The notes: generated from the letters alone by a model not told the origin. Positions 8,012 to 17,851 are shown, counted from the stretch's first letter. The stretch is DNA of 64,000 nt from Bacillus albus (GCF_001884185.1 NZ_MAOE01000091.1:50535-114534); one strand, 5' to 3'. A program made the numbers and translations.

Positions 8012-8668
8012 CTATTTCCAATCCTCTTTCAAATGATAATTAATAATCGCATTGTTTATAAACTGAGCATATTGTTCTCTCGGTACAGGGCGATTTAATT
8101 CATACATCCCTTTTCCAGTCCCTGTCACAACTTGATTAGATTTCAGTGCACTAATTGCCTCTTCTGCCCAATGTCCTTTTGGTACATCTTTAAATGTATG
8201 CTTTTGTTTTGCTTCAAAAGTATATGCCTTTTGAATTACTACTGCCATTTCAGCTCGAGTAATTGGTGCTTTCGGTCTAAAGTTTCCGTTTGCATCACCT
8301 TTAAAAACGCCACGTTTTGTTAACGCTAAAATTTCCTTTTGGAAATCAGTTGAACTGCCGGAAATATCTTTGTATGGATTCGCTATTGCCCCTTCGTCTT
8401 TCATTTCAAGTGTTTTGTAAATAACTCCAGCCACTTGTTCACGTGTTGTAAGGTCTCCAACACCATACTTTCCGTTTCCGTATCCAACTATTATTTTATT
8501 ATAAGCTAAATCTAAAATAGCATCATATGCCCAAAATCCGTATGGAACATCATCAAATACGATCATTTCCGGATATTCTTCCGCTTTTACAGGCGCCACA
8601 TTCGTTCCTGCAAATATACCGCCTACCATTGTCGCAATCATCATTACACCCAATATTTTTTTCTTCAT
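8012..8668 (-). CDS. secreted protein of three S-layer-homology domains
   Basis: A 218-residue exported protein with a signal peptide (MKKKILGVMMIATMVGGIFAG) and three SLH domains. Motifs include FDDVPYGFWAYDAI, TREQVAGVIYKTL, FRPKAPITRAEMAVVI, FKDVPKGHWAEEAI and REQYAQFINNAI. It lines up from end to end with the SLH protein encoded just downstream, so the two are tandem duplicates that have diverged to roughly half identity. Each has its own terminator, so they are probably separately transcribed. It may decorate the cell surface non-covalently. I assign no gene name: the group has many SLH proteins. Confidence 0.88.
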   Translation of the reverse strand: MKKKILGVMMIATMVGGIFAGTNVAPVKAEEYPEMIVFDDVPYGFWAYDAILDLAYNKIIVGYGNGKYGVGDLTTREQVAGVIYKTLEMKDEGAIANPYKDISGSSTDFQKEILALTKRGVFKGDANGNFRPKAPITRAEMAVVIQKAYTFEAKQKHTFKDVPKGHWAEEAISALKSNQVVTGTGKGMYELNRPVPREQYAQFINNAIINYHLKEDWK

Positions 8669-9027
8669 TGTCCTCTCTCCCTATTTCTATTTTATGTTAA
8701 ATAGAAAAATAATAGATCACACAAAGTTATCCATACTACATATGAAGTATCTTCAAATAAAATGAACTTCATTATTTCAGGAGTATTAATTTGTTGGTGA
8801 ATGTAAGATAAAATGCACATCTTCTAGAAGAAACATTTCGACTACCTTTCTGCTTTATACCTCCTTCTTTCTTATTTCAAAAAGGAAGCTGTCACATCTA
8901 AGGTGCTATATATTAAAAATTCTACAATCTCTTTGTGAACTCCTTTACATTTTTAAATTTCACTTTATTGACACAAAAAGACGCAAATATTATATATTTG
9001 CGTCTTTTCAATATCGTTTGATCCGAA
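8669..9027. other. 358-base intergenic region
   Basis: It holds the upstream region of the second SLH gene, including a TTTCTATTT/AAATAGAAA dyad at about 8684-8707. At 8975-9008 is the EamA gene terminator, with arms AAAAGACGCAAATAT / ATATTTGCGTCTTTT. No coding frame or repeat family was seen in the rest. Confidence 0.6.
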
Positions 9028-9930
9028 TTATAAAGTAGCACTTTCCTTCATCGATAATTCATTTCCTGTTCCCTTGCGAAAAGTAAATGCCATTCCTACA
9101 AATATAAGAACAATCCCTACTACTTGCATACTAGTCGGTCTAAAGCCGGTGAAGACTGTATCTAATAATATTGCAACCGCAGGATCTAAAAACACTAATA
9201 CAGAAATTAATCTCGTCGATAAACCTCTTAAACTGTCAAAAAATAAGTAATATACAAATCCCGTATGTATAAGTCCTGTTGCTGTGATCATCATCCAGTT
9301 CATCTCTGTTAACCCTTGAAACTTTCCAAAGTCTACGAATGGTAGTAATAAAAATATACCTAAAAATGTTTGTAAAAATGTCATCGCATATGCACTCGTA
9401 TGCTGAATTCCTTTTCCTAATAAAGTGGTAAAAGCATAAAATAAGGCTGCAAGAAGTGCCCATACCATTCCAGATGACATTAATTTCTCTAACGACATAC
9501 TACCGTCTACTCCAGCGACTAAAACTGTACCGATAAAACAAATGACAATGGACATAACCGCAAATACTGTAAGTCTCTCTTTAAATACAATACTACCAAT
9601 CATTAATACGATAATGGGTGCAAGATGGTAAACTGAAATCGCAATTGTAATTGACATAGCTTCGAACGCTTTAAATAGAAATACCCAGTTAAAAACGAGA
9701 AATACACCGCATGCTAATATTTGCATTACTTCTTTTTTATTCCATTCCTCACTTTTATACTGTCCTGTTACGAGCCAACATAATGCTAAAAATATAGTCG
9801 CACAAATGCAACGAACGAATACTAATTCAAAAGACGGTAAACCTGTTTGAGTAGAAAAAAATCCAATTGATCCAAAAATAGACATCGAAAGGATCATTTT
9901 TATAGCCGGCATTGATTTTTTATTGAACAC
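9028..9930 (-). CDS. EamA/DMT-family transporter
   Basis: A 300-residue inner-membrane protein with about ten hydrophobic helices arranged as two EamA repeats (roughly residues 10-140 and 150-285), the drug/metabolite transporter superfamily pattern. The second repeat has the usual (A)PAVAILLDTVF-type segment before the last helix, and the tail is short and charged. Members export amino acids or other metabolites; the substrate cannot be read from sequence. AGGAG sits 7 bases before a GTG start. It is a single gene. Confidence 0.85.
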   Translation of the reverse strand: MFNKKSMPAIKMILSMSIFGSIGFFSTQTGLPSFELVFVRCICATIFLALCWLVTGQYKSEEWNKKEVMQILACGVFLVFNWVFLFKAFEAMSITIAISVYHLAPIIVLMIGSIVFKERLTVFAVMSIVICFIGTVLVAGVDGSMSLEKLMSSGMVWALLAALFYAFTTLLGKGIQHTSAYAMTFLQTFLGIFLLLPFVDFGKFQGLTEMNWMMITATGLIHTGFVYYLFFDSLRGLSTRLISVLVFLDPAVAILLDTVFTGFRPTSMQVVGIVLIFVGMAFTFRKGTGNELSMKESATL

Positions 9931-10061
9931 CCTTTTTCTCCTCCTATAAACTATCTTTTACAAATGAAAAATATCCAAAACATTACGTATTATTATATAT
10001 TACAATCGGAAAATTGTAAAAAATTAGAATATATTAAGTGATAGCTGCACAAAATTCCCAT

Positions 10062-10099
10062 AAAAAAAATCATCCTTTTTTACATAGGATGATCTTTTT
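10062..10099 (-). terminator. chemoreceptor gene terminator
   Basis: Arms ATCATCCT / AGGATGAT with A and T runs outside, downstream of the chemoreceptor stop codon. Confidence 0.75.
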
Positions 10100-10143
10100 A
10101 TTCATTGAGAGGAATTTCTCTATATTAAAACTTAAATATACTA

Positions 10144-11871
10144 CTACTTTTGAAGTTTAAATTGGGCAACTATTTGTTTTAATCCTCCTGCTGCATTATG
10201 CATCTGTTCAATTGAAACCGAGATCTCTTGAACAGATTTTTCTTGCTGTTGAATAGACTCTTTTACCCTATCAGTTCGGTCAGATGATCTTTGGGAAATT
10301 TGAGCCATGTCTTCTGCAGAAGCCGAAATCTCTTCACTACTCGCTGCAATTTCATCTGTAGACATAGATACCGTTTGAATTTGCTCCGATACTTGCTGTA
10401 CTTTTTCTGTAATTTTTCCAAATACTTTTTCCGTATGCATTACTACTTGTGTACCTGCCTGTACCTCATTATCTACTTTCCCCATCATATGTACCGTATG
10501 GTTCGTTGTTCCCATAACTTGAGTAATAAGCTTCTCAATTTGTTTTGCAGAATTACCAGATTGTTCCGCTAATTTCCGCACTTCATCTGCCACAATTGCA
10601 AACCCTCTACCACTTTCCCCAGCACGGGCAGCCTCAATTGCGGCATTTAATGCTAATAAGTTAATCTGAGAGGCAATAGCTTGCATAACATCAATGATTT
10701 CGACAATTTCTTCTGATTGTTCTTTCATAGTCTCTACTTGTTTAACACCGCTATGTACTGAATTTTGGATTATATCCATCTGTTGAATCATTTGTTTCAT
10801 TAACTTATTACCACTCTTCGCGTCTAATGCCGACTGAGCAGACAATTCATTTACAGATGATGATGTATTCACTATACTCTGCATTCCTTGTGTCAACTCT
10901 TCCATCGCACCCGCAGTTTGTTCCATTGCTTGCATTTGGCTCTCTGCACCATTTGCAACTTCTTCAATATCCATCGTTATTTTCTTAGCCGCACTGCTAG
11001 ATACTTCTGATGCAGATACCACTCCATCTGCATGTTGGAATAAAAGCTGAATATTATTCTCTACTTCTTTCATATTTGTTCTTAACCCTGTAATCATTTC
11101 ATTAAAATCACTTACTAATACACCTAATTCATCCTTAGCATTATACTCACCATGTACAGTTAAATCCCCTTCTTTTGCTCTTTCCATCATACGACTAACC
11201 GTTTGTAAAGGAGCAACTATAAGCCTGCTAATAATATAACTTACTATACATATAACGATTGTAGTAACTACTACAAGAACGATAAAAGTAATAACGGACC
11301 GATCTATCATTTTTTGAGAATCTTTAAATACTTGATCAGCTAAGTTTGAAACATACGATTCTAGATCCACTGCATAACTAGCTAACTCTATTCCCTTAGG
11401 TTTTAATTCCTTCTGAAATTCGTTTACCATTTGTGGCTCGTTTGTTGCCTTCGCCTTTTCAAACAATTTTTTATATGTATCTATATAACTTGGCAAAGAT
11501 TTCTTCATCTTCTGAAACAGTTCATCCTCTTGCTTACTTAAATTAAAGCCATCATCATATTCTTTTAATAAAGAATCATATTTTTTAAGATCCTTTTCGA
11601 TATTATCAATTATCCCCTCTTTATTTATCCCTTCATTTTGTGATGCCGTAATTAATTCTAATAAGTTATATTCTAGTGAATTTTGTGTACGAAGCATTCC
11701 TTCTAATAAAATTGCAGAATATTGATAATCATCTACTACAACCTCTGTATCGTGCTTAATCTTATTAATAGAATTAATTGCTACACAGCTCATAATTACC
11801 ATACCTAAAATTGCTAATGAAATAAGCGATAATAATTTATATTTCACTTTTAAATTTTGTAAAAAATACAT
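10144..11871 (-). CDS. methyl-accepting chemotaxis protein
   Basis: A 575-residue membrane chemoreceptor. TM1 is at about residues 13-33. A four-helix-bundle-type sensor of about 150 residues outside the cell follows, then TM2 (about 190-212), a HAMP linker (about 213-268), and a long cytoplasmic coiled-coil. The hairpin tip that contacts CheA and CheW is intact: [24 protein letters not shown] and [12 protein letters not shown]. It transmits ligand signals to the flagellar motor. There is no C-terminal CheR pentapeptide. The sensor domain gives no clue to the ligand. GGTGG lies 4 bases before the ATG. It is monocistronic. Confidence 0.93.
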   Translation of the reverse strand: MYFLQNLKVKYKLLSLISLAILGMVIMSCVAINSINKIKHDTEVVVDDYQYSAILLEGMLRTQNSLEYNLLELITASQNEGINKEGIIDNIEKDLKKYDSLLKEYDDGFNLSKQEDELFQKMKKSLPSYIDTYKKLFEKAKATNEPQMVNEFQKELKPKGIELASYAVDLESYVSNLADQVFKDSQKMIDRSVITFIVLVVVTTIVICIVSYIISRLIVAPLQTVSRMMERAKEGDLTVHGEYNAKDELGVLVSDFNEMITGLRTNMKEVENNIQLLFQHADGVVSASEVSSSAAKKITMDIEEVANGAESQMQAMEQTAGAMEELTQGMQSIVNTSSSVNELSAQSALDAKSGNKLMKQMIQQMDIIQNSVHSGVKQVETMKEQSEEIVEIIDVMQAIASQINLLALNAAIEAARAGESGRGFAIVADEVRKLAEQSGNSAKQIEKLITQVMGTTNHTVHMMGKVDNEVQAGTQVVMHTEKVFGKITEKVQQVSEQIQTVSMSTDEIAASSEEISASAEDMAQISQRSSDRTDRVKESIQQQEKSVQEISVSIEQMHNAAGGLKQIVAQFKLQK

Positions 11872-11985
11872 ATTTCCACCTTTATTCCTTTATATATAGA
11901 TTTTTAAAATTTTATAGCTTATTATTTACAAAATCACAATAAAAAGCAATGATAAATATTCCCAATATCGAACTTATATCTATAT

Positions 11986-12019
11986 AAAAAAAGAAGTAGC
12001 ATAATAGCTACTTCTTTTT
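11986..12019 (-). terminator. terminator of the M48 protease gene
   Basis: Stem AAAGAAGTAGC / GCTACTTCTTT with a 6-base loop; the gene's stop codon lies inside the right arm. Confidence 0.8.
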
Positions 12020-13276
12020 GCTTTGTTTCTCATATTGTTCAAACGTATGAATTCTTTCGAAAATTGGTGGATGTGTGTATAAGAAAAACTTCACTAACGC
12101 AGGTGGATTTACTTGGCTTAAACTCGTTTTTGATAAATATTGAAACGTTTTTACACCAGATTTCCCGTCCTTCGTCATGTCTAAAGCATATTGATCTGCC
12201 GCTCGTTCTTCTATACGAGAAACATAGTTTGTTGCTGGCTGTGATGCAAAAGAGAGTACAGAAGAAATTAAGAAAAATAAAGGTAAAATTGAAAAACATG
12301 CTGCTTTTGAAATTTGCAGCGTATCTCCCCATTTTCGAATACACATATTGATAATACGACTAATGAGAAACATCCCTATAAACGATAGCAGCACATAACT
12401 CGCAACGCCCCAATATATATGTTTCATAACATAATGTCCCATTTCATGGGCCATTATAAATAAAATCTCTTTATCTTTTAATTGCTTAAGCGTTGTATCC
12501 CACATTACAATACGAGCGTTAGGGCCAATTCCTGTTACATATGCATTTAACGCATTCGTTTTCTCTGACATATTTACTTCATACACGTGTTTAGCAGGAA
12601 TGTCCGCTTTGTCTGCTATCGCTAAAATTTTCGTTTCTAATTCTTTATTTTTCAGCGTCGAAAAGTCGTTATAAAGTGGATCAATAACGACAGGCTGTAT
12701 AAATGTTAAAAAGATTGTAAATGGTACAGAGAGCGCCCACCCTGCTAGCCACCATCTCTTCGGGAATTTACGGATAAGCCATAACAGAACGGCAACGACA
12801 ATTAACATCGTCGCATAACTTTCCCAAAAACCGATAACATGATCTTTTATCCAGCTTTGTGTACTTTGCGTTGAAATGCCGTAATTAACGGACACTTTTC
12901 GGCTAATCCATTGCATTGGCAGAGCAAGAACTGTTGTGAGTAGTGATAAATAAAAGAAATAAATCGCAACTTGCAGGACACTTATTTTCGTCGTTTCCTT
13001 CGACCATTTCTCAAACTTTCTTGAAACACCGAGCACAAGTACAAATAATAAAATAATCCATTCAAGAGGCGTCGCTAAAAAGTACAGTAAATTTTTCACG
13101 CGCGAATAATCTTGGCTTAGCGTAAGCTCTCTTCCATTCATAAACGTTTCTGGATCTGCACTCGTTCCTTTATACATGTCCGGAATAAGTTCATGATTCC
13201 ATCCAAATAAATACCAATATATAAGCAACGCAAACCCCACGTACAAAAAAAGCGACCACCCAATAACCTTCCTCAC
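12008..13276 (-). CDS. M48 (Ste24-like) membrane zinc protease, YhfN-like
   Basis: An integral membrane metalloprotease of the Ste24/CAAX prenyl protease type, with several N-terminal helices and the zinc motif IMAHEMGHYVMKH (HExxH). A downstream EERAADQYAL glutamate is the third ligand. A conserved NAYVTGIGPNARIVMWDT strand precedes the active site. The B. subtilis neighbour of this backbone, yhfN, is the same type. The GTG at 13276 was chosen because AGAGGAGGG lies 6 bases ahead; a longer frame to 13327 has no ribosome site. Length is 422 residues. It probably takes part in membrane protein quality control; the substrate is unknown. Confidence 0.88.
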   Translation of the reverse strand: MRKVIGWSLFLYVGFALLIYWYLFGWNHELIPDMYKGTSADPETFMNGRELTLSQDYSRVKNLLYFLATPLEWIILLFVLVLGVSRKFEKWSKETTKISVLQVAIYFFYLSLLTTVLALPMQWISRKVSVNYGISTQSTQSWIKDHVIGFWESYATMLIVVAVLLWLIRKFPKRWWLAGWALSVPFTIFLTFIQPVVIDPLYNDFSTLKNKELETKILAIADKADIPAKHVYEVNMSEKTNALNAYVTGIGPNARIVMWDTTLKQLKDKEILFIMAHEMGHYVMKHIYWGVASYVLLSFIGMFLISRIINMCIRKWGDTLQISKAACFSILPLFFLISSVLSFASQPATNYVSRIEERAADQYALDMTKDGKSGVKTFQYLSKTSLSQVNPPALVKFFLYTHPPIFERIHTFEQYEKQSKKK

Positions 13277-13378
13277 GCTATTCCCTCCTCTATGCTGCCT
13301 GTCTATTATTATTGTAAGTTCGTACATGCTAAATTAGAACAAGCTTATTATGCGAATTGCTCGCGAGCCTTCTATTTA

Positions 13379-13411
13379 TAAAAAAAACTCTTCTACAAAA
13401 AGAAGAGTTTT
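13379..13411 (-). terminator. hairpin terminator
   Basis: AAAACTCTTCT / AAGAAGAGTTTT with a T-run on the minus strand, about 115 bases beyond the small membrane gene at 13525-13824. The gap between that gene and this hairpin has no other gene. Confidence 0.7.
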
Positions 13412-13524
13412 ACCTACCTTTAGACACTTTCTTCAGTTCATAATTCTGGATAAGAAACGCACTTATAAACTAGCGCCTTTTACATAGCGTATAAAAAATA
13501 CGACTAAAACTAGTACGTGTCTCC

Positions 13525-13824
13525 TTAAGGAAGTACATCCACTAATAAACTAAAATCTTGTAAAGAAAAAGAACTATATTTCATAATACCTTGTACTGCT
13601 AATAGTAAAATAAGACCGGTCACACACATATAATTAACGCTTTCTTTACTCTTTTTTTCAGCAACTATTCCGCCGCTTATACATAAAATCCCTAACAAAT
13701 GGAGTGCTAAATACATAAAGAAATAAGCTTCCTCCCAGCGAAGAATAACATTGACTGTCGTTATCAGCACAATACTAAGCAAAATCAAATAAAAAAACTT
13801 ATTTGATGATATTGTTTTATTCAT
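13525..13824 (-). CDS. hypothetical small membrane protein
   Basis: A 99-residue protein with three hydrophobic segments (about residues 10-28, 34-53 and 65-82) separated by short charged loops. No family was recognised. The start ATG lies after an AAAGGGATG-type purine stretch. It is separated from the next gene upstream by the dispersed repeat at 13899-14053, so whether they share a transcript is unclear. Confidence 0.6.
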   Translation of the reverse strand: MNKTISSNKFFYLILLSIVLITTVNVILRWEEAYFFMYLALHLLGILCISGGIVAEKKSKESVNYMCVTGLILLLAVQGIMKYSSFSLQDFSLLVDVLP

Positions 13825-13898
13825 ATAATTTTATACATCCCTTTCAACTTTAGAATTAATGATGTTTCAAAGCTATAAAGTAAATGATTGTTTTCATA

Positions 13899-14053
13899 CT
13901 ATAAAGTGAAACTTTAATCAGTGGGGGTTTTCTTCATCCCCACTGATTATTAGTTGAACCAATCGGACTTTTATGGGCAGCCCGACCCCCACCTAAATTC
14001 TTTGCTTTCGCTGAATTTTGAGTTGGGGGTCTTACTGCCCATTAAAGTGGGGT
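13899..14053. mobile_element. bcr1-like dispersed repeat
   Basis: About 155 bases with two hairpins. The first is ATCAGTGGGG / CCCCACTGAT (13917-13926 and 13938-13947). The second is a long imperfect stem from GGGCAG at 13975 to CTGCCC at 14040, enclosing GACCCCCA / TGGGGGTC-type arms. The edges carry CTATAAAGTGAAAC and ATTAAAGTGGGG. Length, edges and structure fit my memory of the B. cereus group bcr1 repeat, a non-autonomous mobile element, but I cannot check the match. It supplies the 3' end of the gene at 13971-14339. Confidence 0.65.
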
Positions 14054-14339
14054 AAAACAAAAGGAAAGCCCCCGTTACTTTCTCGAATACGTTATGAACC
14101 CACATATACTTCTCTTCATTTTTTCTGAAGATGCGCTTCATCATTTCTTCTACAATTAGACCAAATATTAGTAAAGCCCCTAACACAATAAGAAGAGAAA
14201 TAATATTTTCTTTTACATGAGTACTAGAAAATAAGTAATACTCTGGAAACACAATCGTATCTACTACAGGTTGCACCCAATGACAAACGCTTTTATCACA
14301 CATATCTGTAATAGACATAGCATCTATAATGTCCTTCAA
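13971..14339 (-). CDS. small membrane protein with repeat-encoded C-terminus
   Basis: A 122-residue frame with one strong membrane helix (about residues 45-65, ENIISLLIVLGALLIFGLIV) and a basic juxtamembrane stretch. The last 25 or so residues, from about FYPTLMGSKTPNSK to FRWGSGCP, are read entirely from the bcr-like repeat, so the original C-terminus was replaced. The first possible start is a TTG at 14339, without a clear ribosome site; ATG codons 7 and 12 codons later are alternatives. It follows the CPBP gene by 25 bases and is likely co-transcribed. Function unknown. Confidence 0.55.
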   Translation of the reverse strand: MKDIIDAMSITDMCDKSVCHWVQPVVDTIVFPEYYLFSSTHVKENIISLLIVLGALLIFGLIVEEMMKRIFRKNEEKYMWVHNVFEKVTGAFLLFYPTLMGSKTPNSKFSESKEFRWGSGCP

Positions 14340-14364
14340 TATTTTTTCAATCGTCTTCTTTATC

Positions 14365-15213
14365 TCATTTATCCCCCACTACGTGTGAAAAACTCTCTTC
14401 TTGTTCTACATATATAGCCGGCATTTCTTTATTCCAATATTTGCGGTTAACAAATAAGAAAATGAGTACTAAGTTTAATCCCGTCATAAAAATAATAAGT
14501 CCTGGAAAGAATGTCGTATAATTTGAGAAATCTGCAAAACTCATTATCTCTTCTTTATTTATTAGAAAAGAAGCACCGATTACAAATGCATTGTTTAACA
14601 TGTGAATAGCAATTGGCATGAGTAAGCTATTTGTACGAATATATACGATCGATAGTACAACGCTAAATACAACTGCACCTAGGAAATCAACGTGTAACAA
14701 CGCAAACAACATCGCTACTACAATGATCGCTATACTCGTGCCCCATTTTACTGCAAAGCGTTGCAGTAAAAATCCCCGAAAAACAAATTCACCAATAATT
14801 GGTGCGATGAACACGACCATAATAATTTGATATACATATCCCCCTGTGCTATCAATAACCGGTTCACGTAATGCATTCATAATAAATTCCGGTGTAATCC
14901 AAGCAAAGCTATACATGTACAAAATAAGATATCCATAACTAAACACGGCTAACATAGGTGCAATGTATAAAACTTGCACCAGGTTAAACGTTTCATTTTT
15001 ATTAATAAATAATGAAAATGAAACACGGTGTTTTCTATACTCAAAAAAAATCCACGTAATCGGAAGGATATAGAATATAAGAATATTTATAAAAGTAGAA
15101 TTTTGCATATGAAATGTATTTTCTATCAATTCATTACTGACCCTTGCAACTAAAGTTAATAGTGCAAATACAATTAAAAAATATCTAGCTCGCATCGTTT
15201 GAAACGGATTCAC
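14365..15213 (-). CDS. CPBP-family intramembrane metalloprotease
   Basis: An eight-helix membrane protein of the CPBP (CAAX protease and bacteriocin-processing, Abi) family. Motif 1 is IGEFVFRGFLLQRF (near residue 140), with the usual EE reduced to E-F; motif 2 is LLHVDF; motif 3 is MLNNAFVI. Members process or protect against peptides at the membrane. The GTG at 15213 gives 8 bases from GGAGG; an ATG two codons earlier sits too close to it. It is divergent from the two-component system at 15354, which may control it or respond to a related stress (inference from position only). Confidence 0.82.
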   Translation of the reverse strand: MNPFQTMRARYFLIVFALLTLVARVSNELIENTFHMQNSTFINILIFYILPITWIFFEYRKHRVSFSLFINKNETFNLVQVLYIAPMLAVFSYGYLILYMYSFAWITPEFIMNALREPVIDSTGGYVYQIIMVVFIAPIIGEFVFRGFLLQRFAVKWGTSIAIIVVAMLFALLHVDFLGAVVFSVVLSIVYIRTNSLLMPIAIHMLNNAFVIGASFLINKEEIMSFADFSNYTTFFPGLIIFMTGLNLVLIFLFVNRKYWNKEMPAIYVEQEESFSHVVGDK

Positions 15214-15278
15214 ACTCATCTCCTCCCCTATGTTACTTTTATCATATCATTTGATTCTTAATTTTTTGAGAAAGAAAA

Positions 15279-15300
15279 CCTTAAAATTTCCTTAAAAATT
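15279..15300. promoter_or_regulatory. tandem 11-bp direct repeat, possible response-regulator site
   Basis: CCTTAAAATTT is followed at once by CCTTAAAAATT, then a weaker CCATAAGTTA. Direct repeats one helical turn apart are the usual binding pattern of OmpR-type regulators. The site lies between the CPBP gene and the response-regulator gene. Confidence 0.4.
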
Positions 15301-15353
15301 CCATAAGTTACCGAAAGATGATATGATATTCGAGGAAATTAGGAGGGATTTTT

Positions 15354-16058
15354 ATGTATGAAGCAAATATTTTGCTCGTTGATGATGAAACAGCAATTTT
15401 ACAATTACTAACTACCATTCTTGAAAAAGAAGGTTTTTCTCATATTACAACTGCAACATCGGCTGAAATAGCTTTATCTCTCACCGAGCAAAACGATTAC
15501 GATTTAATTATTTTAGATGTCATGCTTCCTGGACAATCTGGTTTTGATATTTGTCCCATCATTCGCCAGAAAACAGATTGCCCTATCTTCTTCCTCACAG
15601 CTAAAACATCTGATTTAGATAAAATATCTGGATTTTCACACGGTGCAGATGATTATATTACGAAGCCATTTAATCCACTTGAAGTAGTAGCTCGTATGAA
15701 AGCACAACTCCGTAGACATATGAAACAAGCAGTACCACACGAACAAAAAGCACACTCCAGTTCATTTGGCAGATTTGAAATTGATCGATATTCCGCAGAA
15801 CTTACAGTAAATGGACATGTTGTCGAATGTTCCGCCCAGCTATTTCAGCTATTACTCTTCTTTTGCGAGAATCCGAACTACGTATTTTCGAAAGAAGAAA
15901 TATACGAGAAAGTTTGGGGAGCACCTGCCTATAATGGCGATGACAATACCGTTATGGTCCACATTCGAAAACTACGTGAAAAAATTGAACAAGACCCAAG
16001 TAAACCAGAATATATAAAAACCGTTCGCGGGCTTGGCTATAAGTTCATTACAAAGTAG
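15354..16058 (+). CDS. OmpR-family response regulator
   Basis: A 234-residue two-component response regulator: a receiver domain (residues 1-120) with acidic pocket D10-D11, phospho-acceptor D55 in LIILDVMLPG, Thr/Ser in FFLTAK and Lys in ITKPF, then a winged-helix DNA-binding domain (about 135-230) ending YIKTVRGLGYKF. TTAGGAGGG lies 5 bases before the ATG. It is followed 9 bases later by its histidine kinase. The target genes are unknown; the divergent CPBP protease gene is the nearest candidate, and direct repeats in the gap could be its own operator. Confidence 0.93.
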   Translation: MYEANILLVDDETAILQLLTTILEKEGFSHITTATSAEIALSLTEQNDYDLIILDVMLPGQSGFDICPIIRQKTDCPIFFLTAKTSDLDKISGFSHGADDYITKPFNPLEVVARMKAQLRRHMKQAVPHEQKAHSSSFGRFEIDRYSAELTVNGHVVECSAQLFQLLLFFCENPNYVFSKEEIYEKVWGAPAYNGDDNTVMVHIRKLREKIEQDPSKPEYIKTVRGLGYKFITK

Positions 16059-16067
16059 GGTGACGAT

Positions 16068-17810
16068 ATGAACTTTAATAAACGACTTATTATCCAGTTT
16101 ATCATGCAACACGTATTTGTTTTAGTTACATTACTGATTGCTGTAGTAGCTGCATTCACGTATTTAATTTTTCTTGTTACGAGTACTTCATACGAACCGA
16201 ACATTCCAGATGCTGAAAATTTTATGATTGCAAGATACATTTCTTCAGAAGATGGCGCTATTTCGTTAAAAGCTGAAGTAAAAGACTTAATTAAAGAGAA
16301 AAATGATTGGATTCAAGTTGTAGAGGAAAACGGAAAAGTTCTCTATCACTTTAATACGCCAAATGACGTACCGACATCTTATACGAAAACATCTTTATTC
16401 TCGTATATACAGAATCAAATAGAAAGTCCTTATACATTTACATATTGGGAAATTGAATTAGAAGAAAAAAACGTACTTGTTATTTACGGCGGTATGTTAA
16501 AAAGCAATGTGTTACTGAAAACGATACAGAAAGAGCACCCTTCTGTATCTACAGATTCATTCGCATTAACAGAAGAAGAAAAACAGTTACTTTCTAAAGA
16601 AAGGGCTACTCTTCAAATCTTTAATAGTGGGGGCGAAGAAGTATTCTCCTATCCAGATGGAAAGAAAAAACCGTTTTCTGTCATACAAGCTGCTCTTAGC
16701 GAAAAGGAACCGTGGAATCATAAAGAAAACACGTCTAGCTTTTACGACACAAATAGCAATCATCTTCTCGTTGTAACTGCCAAAAATGAGTACTACTACC
16801 CAGATGATGAAATAGACGATGTATTTGCTAAAAAGTTTCTAATCGGATGCGGATTAATCCTTCTTATCGTATTTGTTTATTTAGTCATTCTTTCTATTTG
16901 GTACGGTAATAAATTTGGAAAACCGTTATTACATGCGATGCGCTGGCTTAAAAACATAGCTGGCGGAAAGTATGAAGAGCCCGTTAATAAAAAAGGGAAA
17001 CCTGTCAGGTTCCGACGATCTGGTAAAGAAAAATGGTCATTTCGCTTATTTAGTGATGTAACAAATTCACTAGAGCACCTTTCTATTACACTGAAAAAAA
17101 ATGATGGGATGAGGCAAATATTGCAGCAAACACGTGAGGAATGGATTACTGGGCTTACACATGATTTAAAAACACCACTTAGCTCTATATATGGATACGC
17201 ATTATTACTAGAATCAAAGCAGTACAACTGGACTGATCGTGACATTCAACAATTCGGCAGCGTTATGAAAGAGAAATCGCAATATATGACGACATTAATT
17301 GATGACTTAAGCTTAACGTATCAATTAAAAAATAACAGTCTTCCTGCGCAGCACGTAAACATTGAAATGAATCAATTCGTCCAAAAAGTATTATTACAAT
17401 TCATTAATAATCCAACACTTCAAAATCAAAATATTGAATTCGTACCAAGCTCAAATAAAATTCAATATTTCATTGAAGAAAAATGGTTCCAGCGTATTAT
17501 CGAAAACTTACTCGTAAACGCTGTAAAACATAATAATGAAACGACAAACGTTATCGTAAAACTTTCACAAAATGAAAATTCATTTACACTCTCTATTTCA
17601 GATAACGGCAAAGGAATGGATGATAAAACGAAAGAGCTTCTCTTTGAGCGGTATTATAGAGGAACAAATACAGAAGAAAGCAACATCGGAACGGGACTTG
17701 GTCTCGCTATTACGAAACAGCTAGTTCATGCTCATAACGGAACGATTTCGATCGATAGCGAACTAGGAAAAGGAACGACGATTATACTTGTGTTTCCGTT
17801 TCATTCGTAG
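16068..17810 (+). CDS. sensor histidine kinase
   Basis: A 580-residue membrane kinase. TM1 is at about residues 10-40, an extracytoplasmic sensor of about 210 residues follows, and TM2 is at about 258-280. The dimerisation domain has the phospho-accepting His at residue 365 (GLTHDLKTPLSS), and the C-terminal ATPase domain has N box IIENLLVNAVKHN, G1 SISDNGKGM, F box FERYYRG and G2 GTGLGLAI. It phosphorylates the regulator encoded 9 bases upstream. The sensor domain is not one I recognise. The gene ends in a hairpin terminator that overlaps the stop. Confidence 0.93.
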   Translation: MNFNKRLIIQFIMQHVFVLVTLLIAVVAAFTYLIFLVTSTSYEPNIPDAENFMIARYISSEDGAISLKAEVKDLIKEKNDWIQVVEENGKVLYHFNTPNDVPTSYTKTSLFSYIQNQIESPYTFTYWEIELEEKNVLVIYGGMLKSNVLLKTIQKEHPSVSTDSFALTEEEKQLLSKERATLQIFNSGGEEVFSYPDGKKKPFSVIQAALSEKEPWNHKENTSSFYDTNSNHLLVVTAKNEYYYPDDEIDDVFAKKFLIGCGLILLIVFVYLVILSIWYGNKFGKPLLHAMRWLKNIAGGKYEEPVNKKGKPVRFRRSGKEKWSFRLFSDVTNSLEHLSITLKKNDGMRQILQQTREEWITGLTHDLKTPLSSIYGYALLLESKQYNWTDRDIQQFGSVMKEKSQYMTTLIDDLSLTYQLKNNSLPAQHVNIEMNQFVQKVLLQFINNPTLQNQNIEFVPSSNKIQYFIEEKWFQRIIENLLVNAVKHNNETTNVIVKLSQNENSFTLSISDNGKGMDDKTKELLFERYYRGTNTEESNIGTGLGLAITKQLVHAHNGTISIDSELGKGTTIILVFPFHS

Positions 17811-17835
17811 AAAAGGCGCTATGTGGCGTCTTTTC
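17809..17835 (+). terminator. histidine kinase gene terminator
   Basis: Imperfect stem AGAAAAGGCGC / GCGTCTTTTCT starting at the stop codon. Confidence 0.65.
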
Positions 17836-17851
17836 TTATGGGGAAGTTTTT

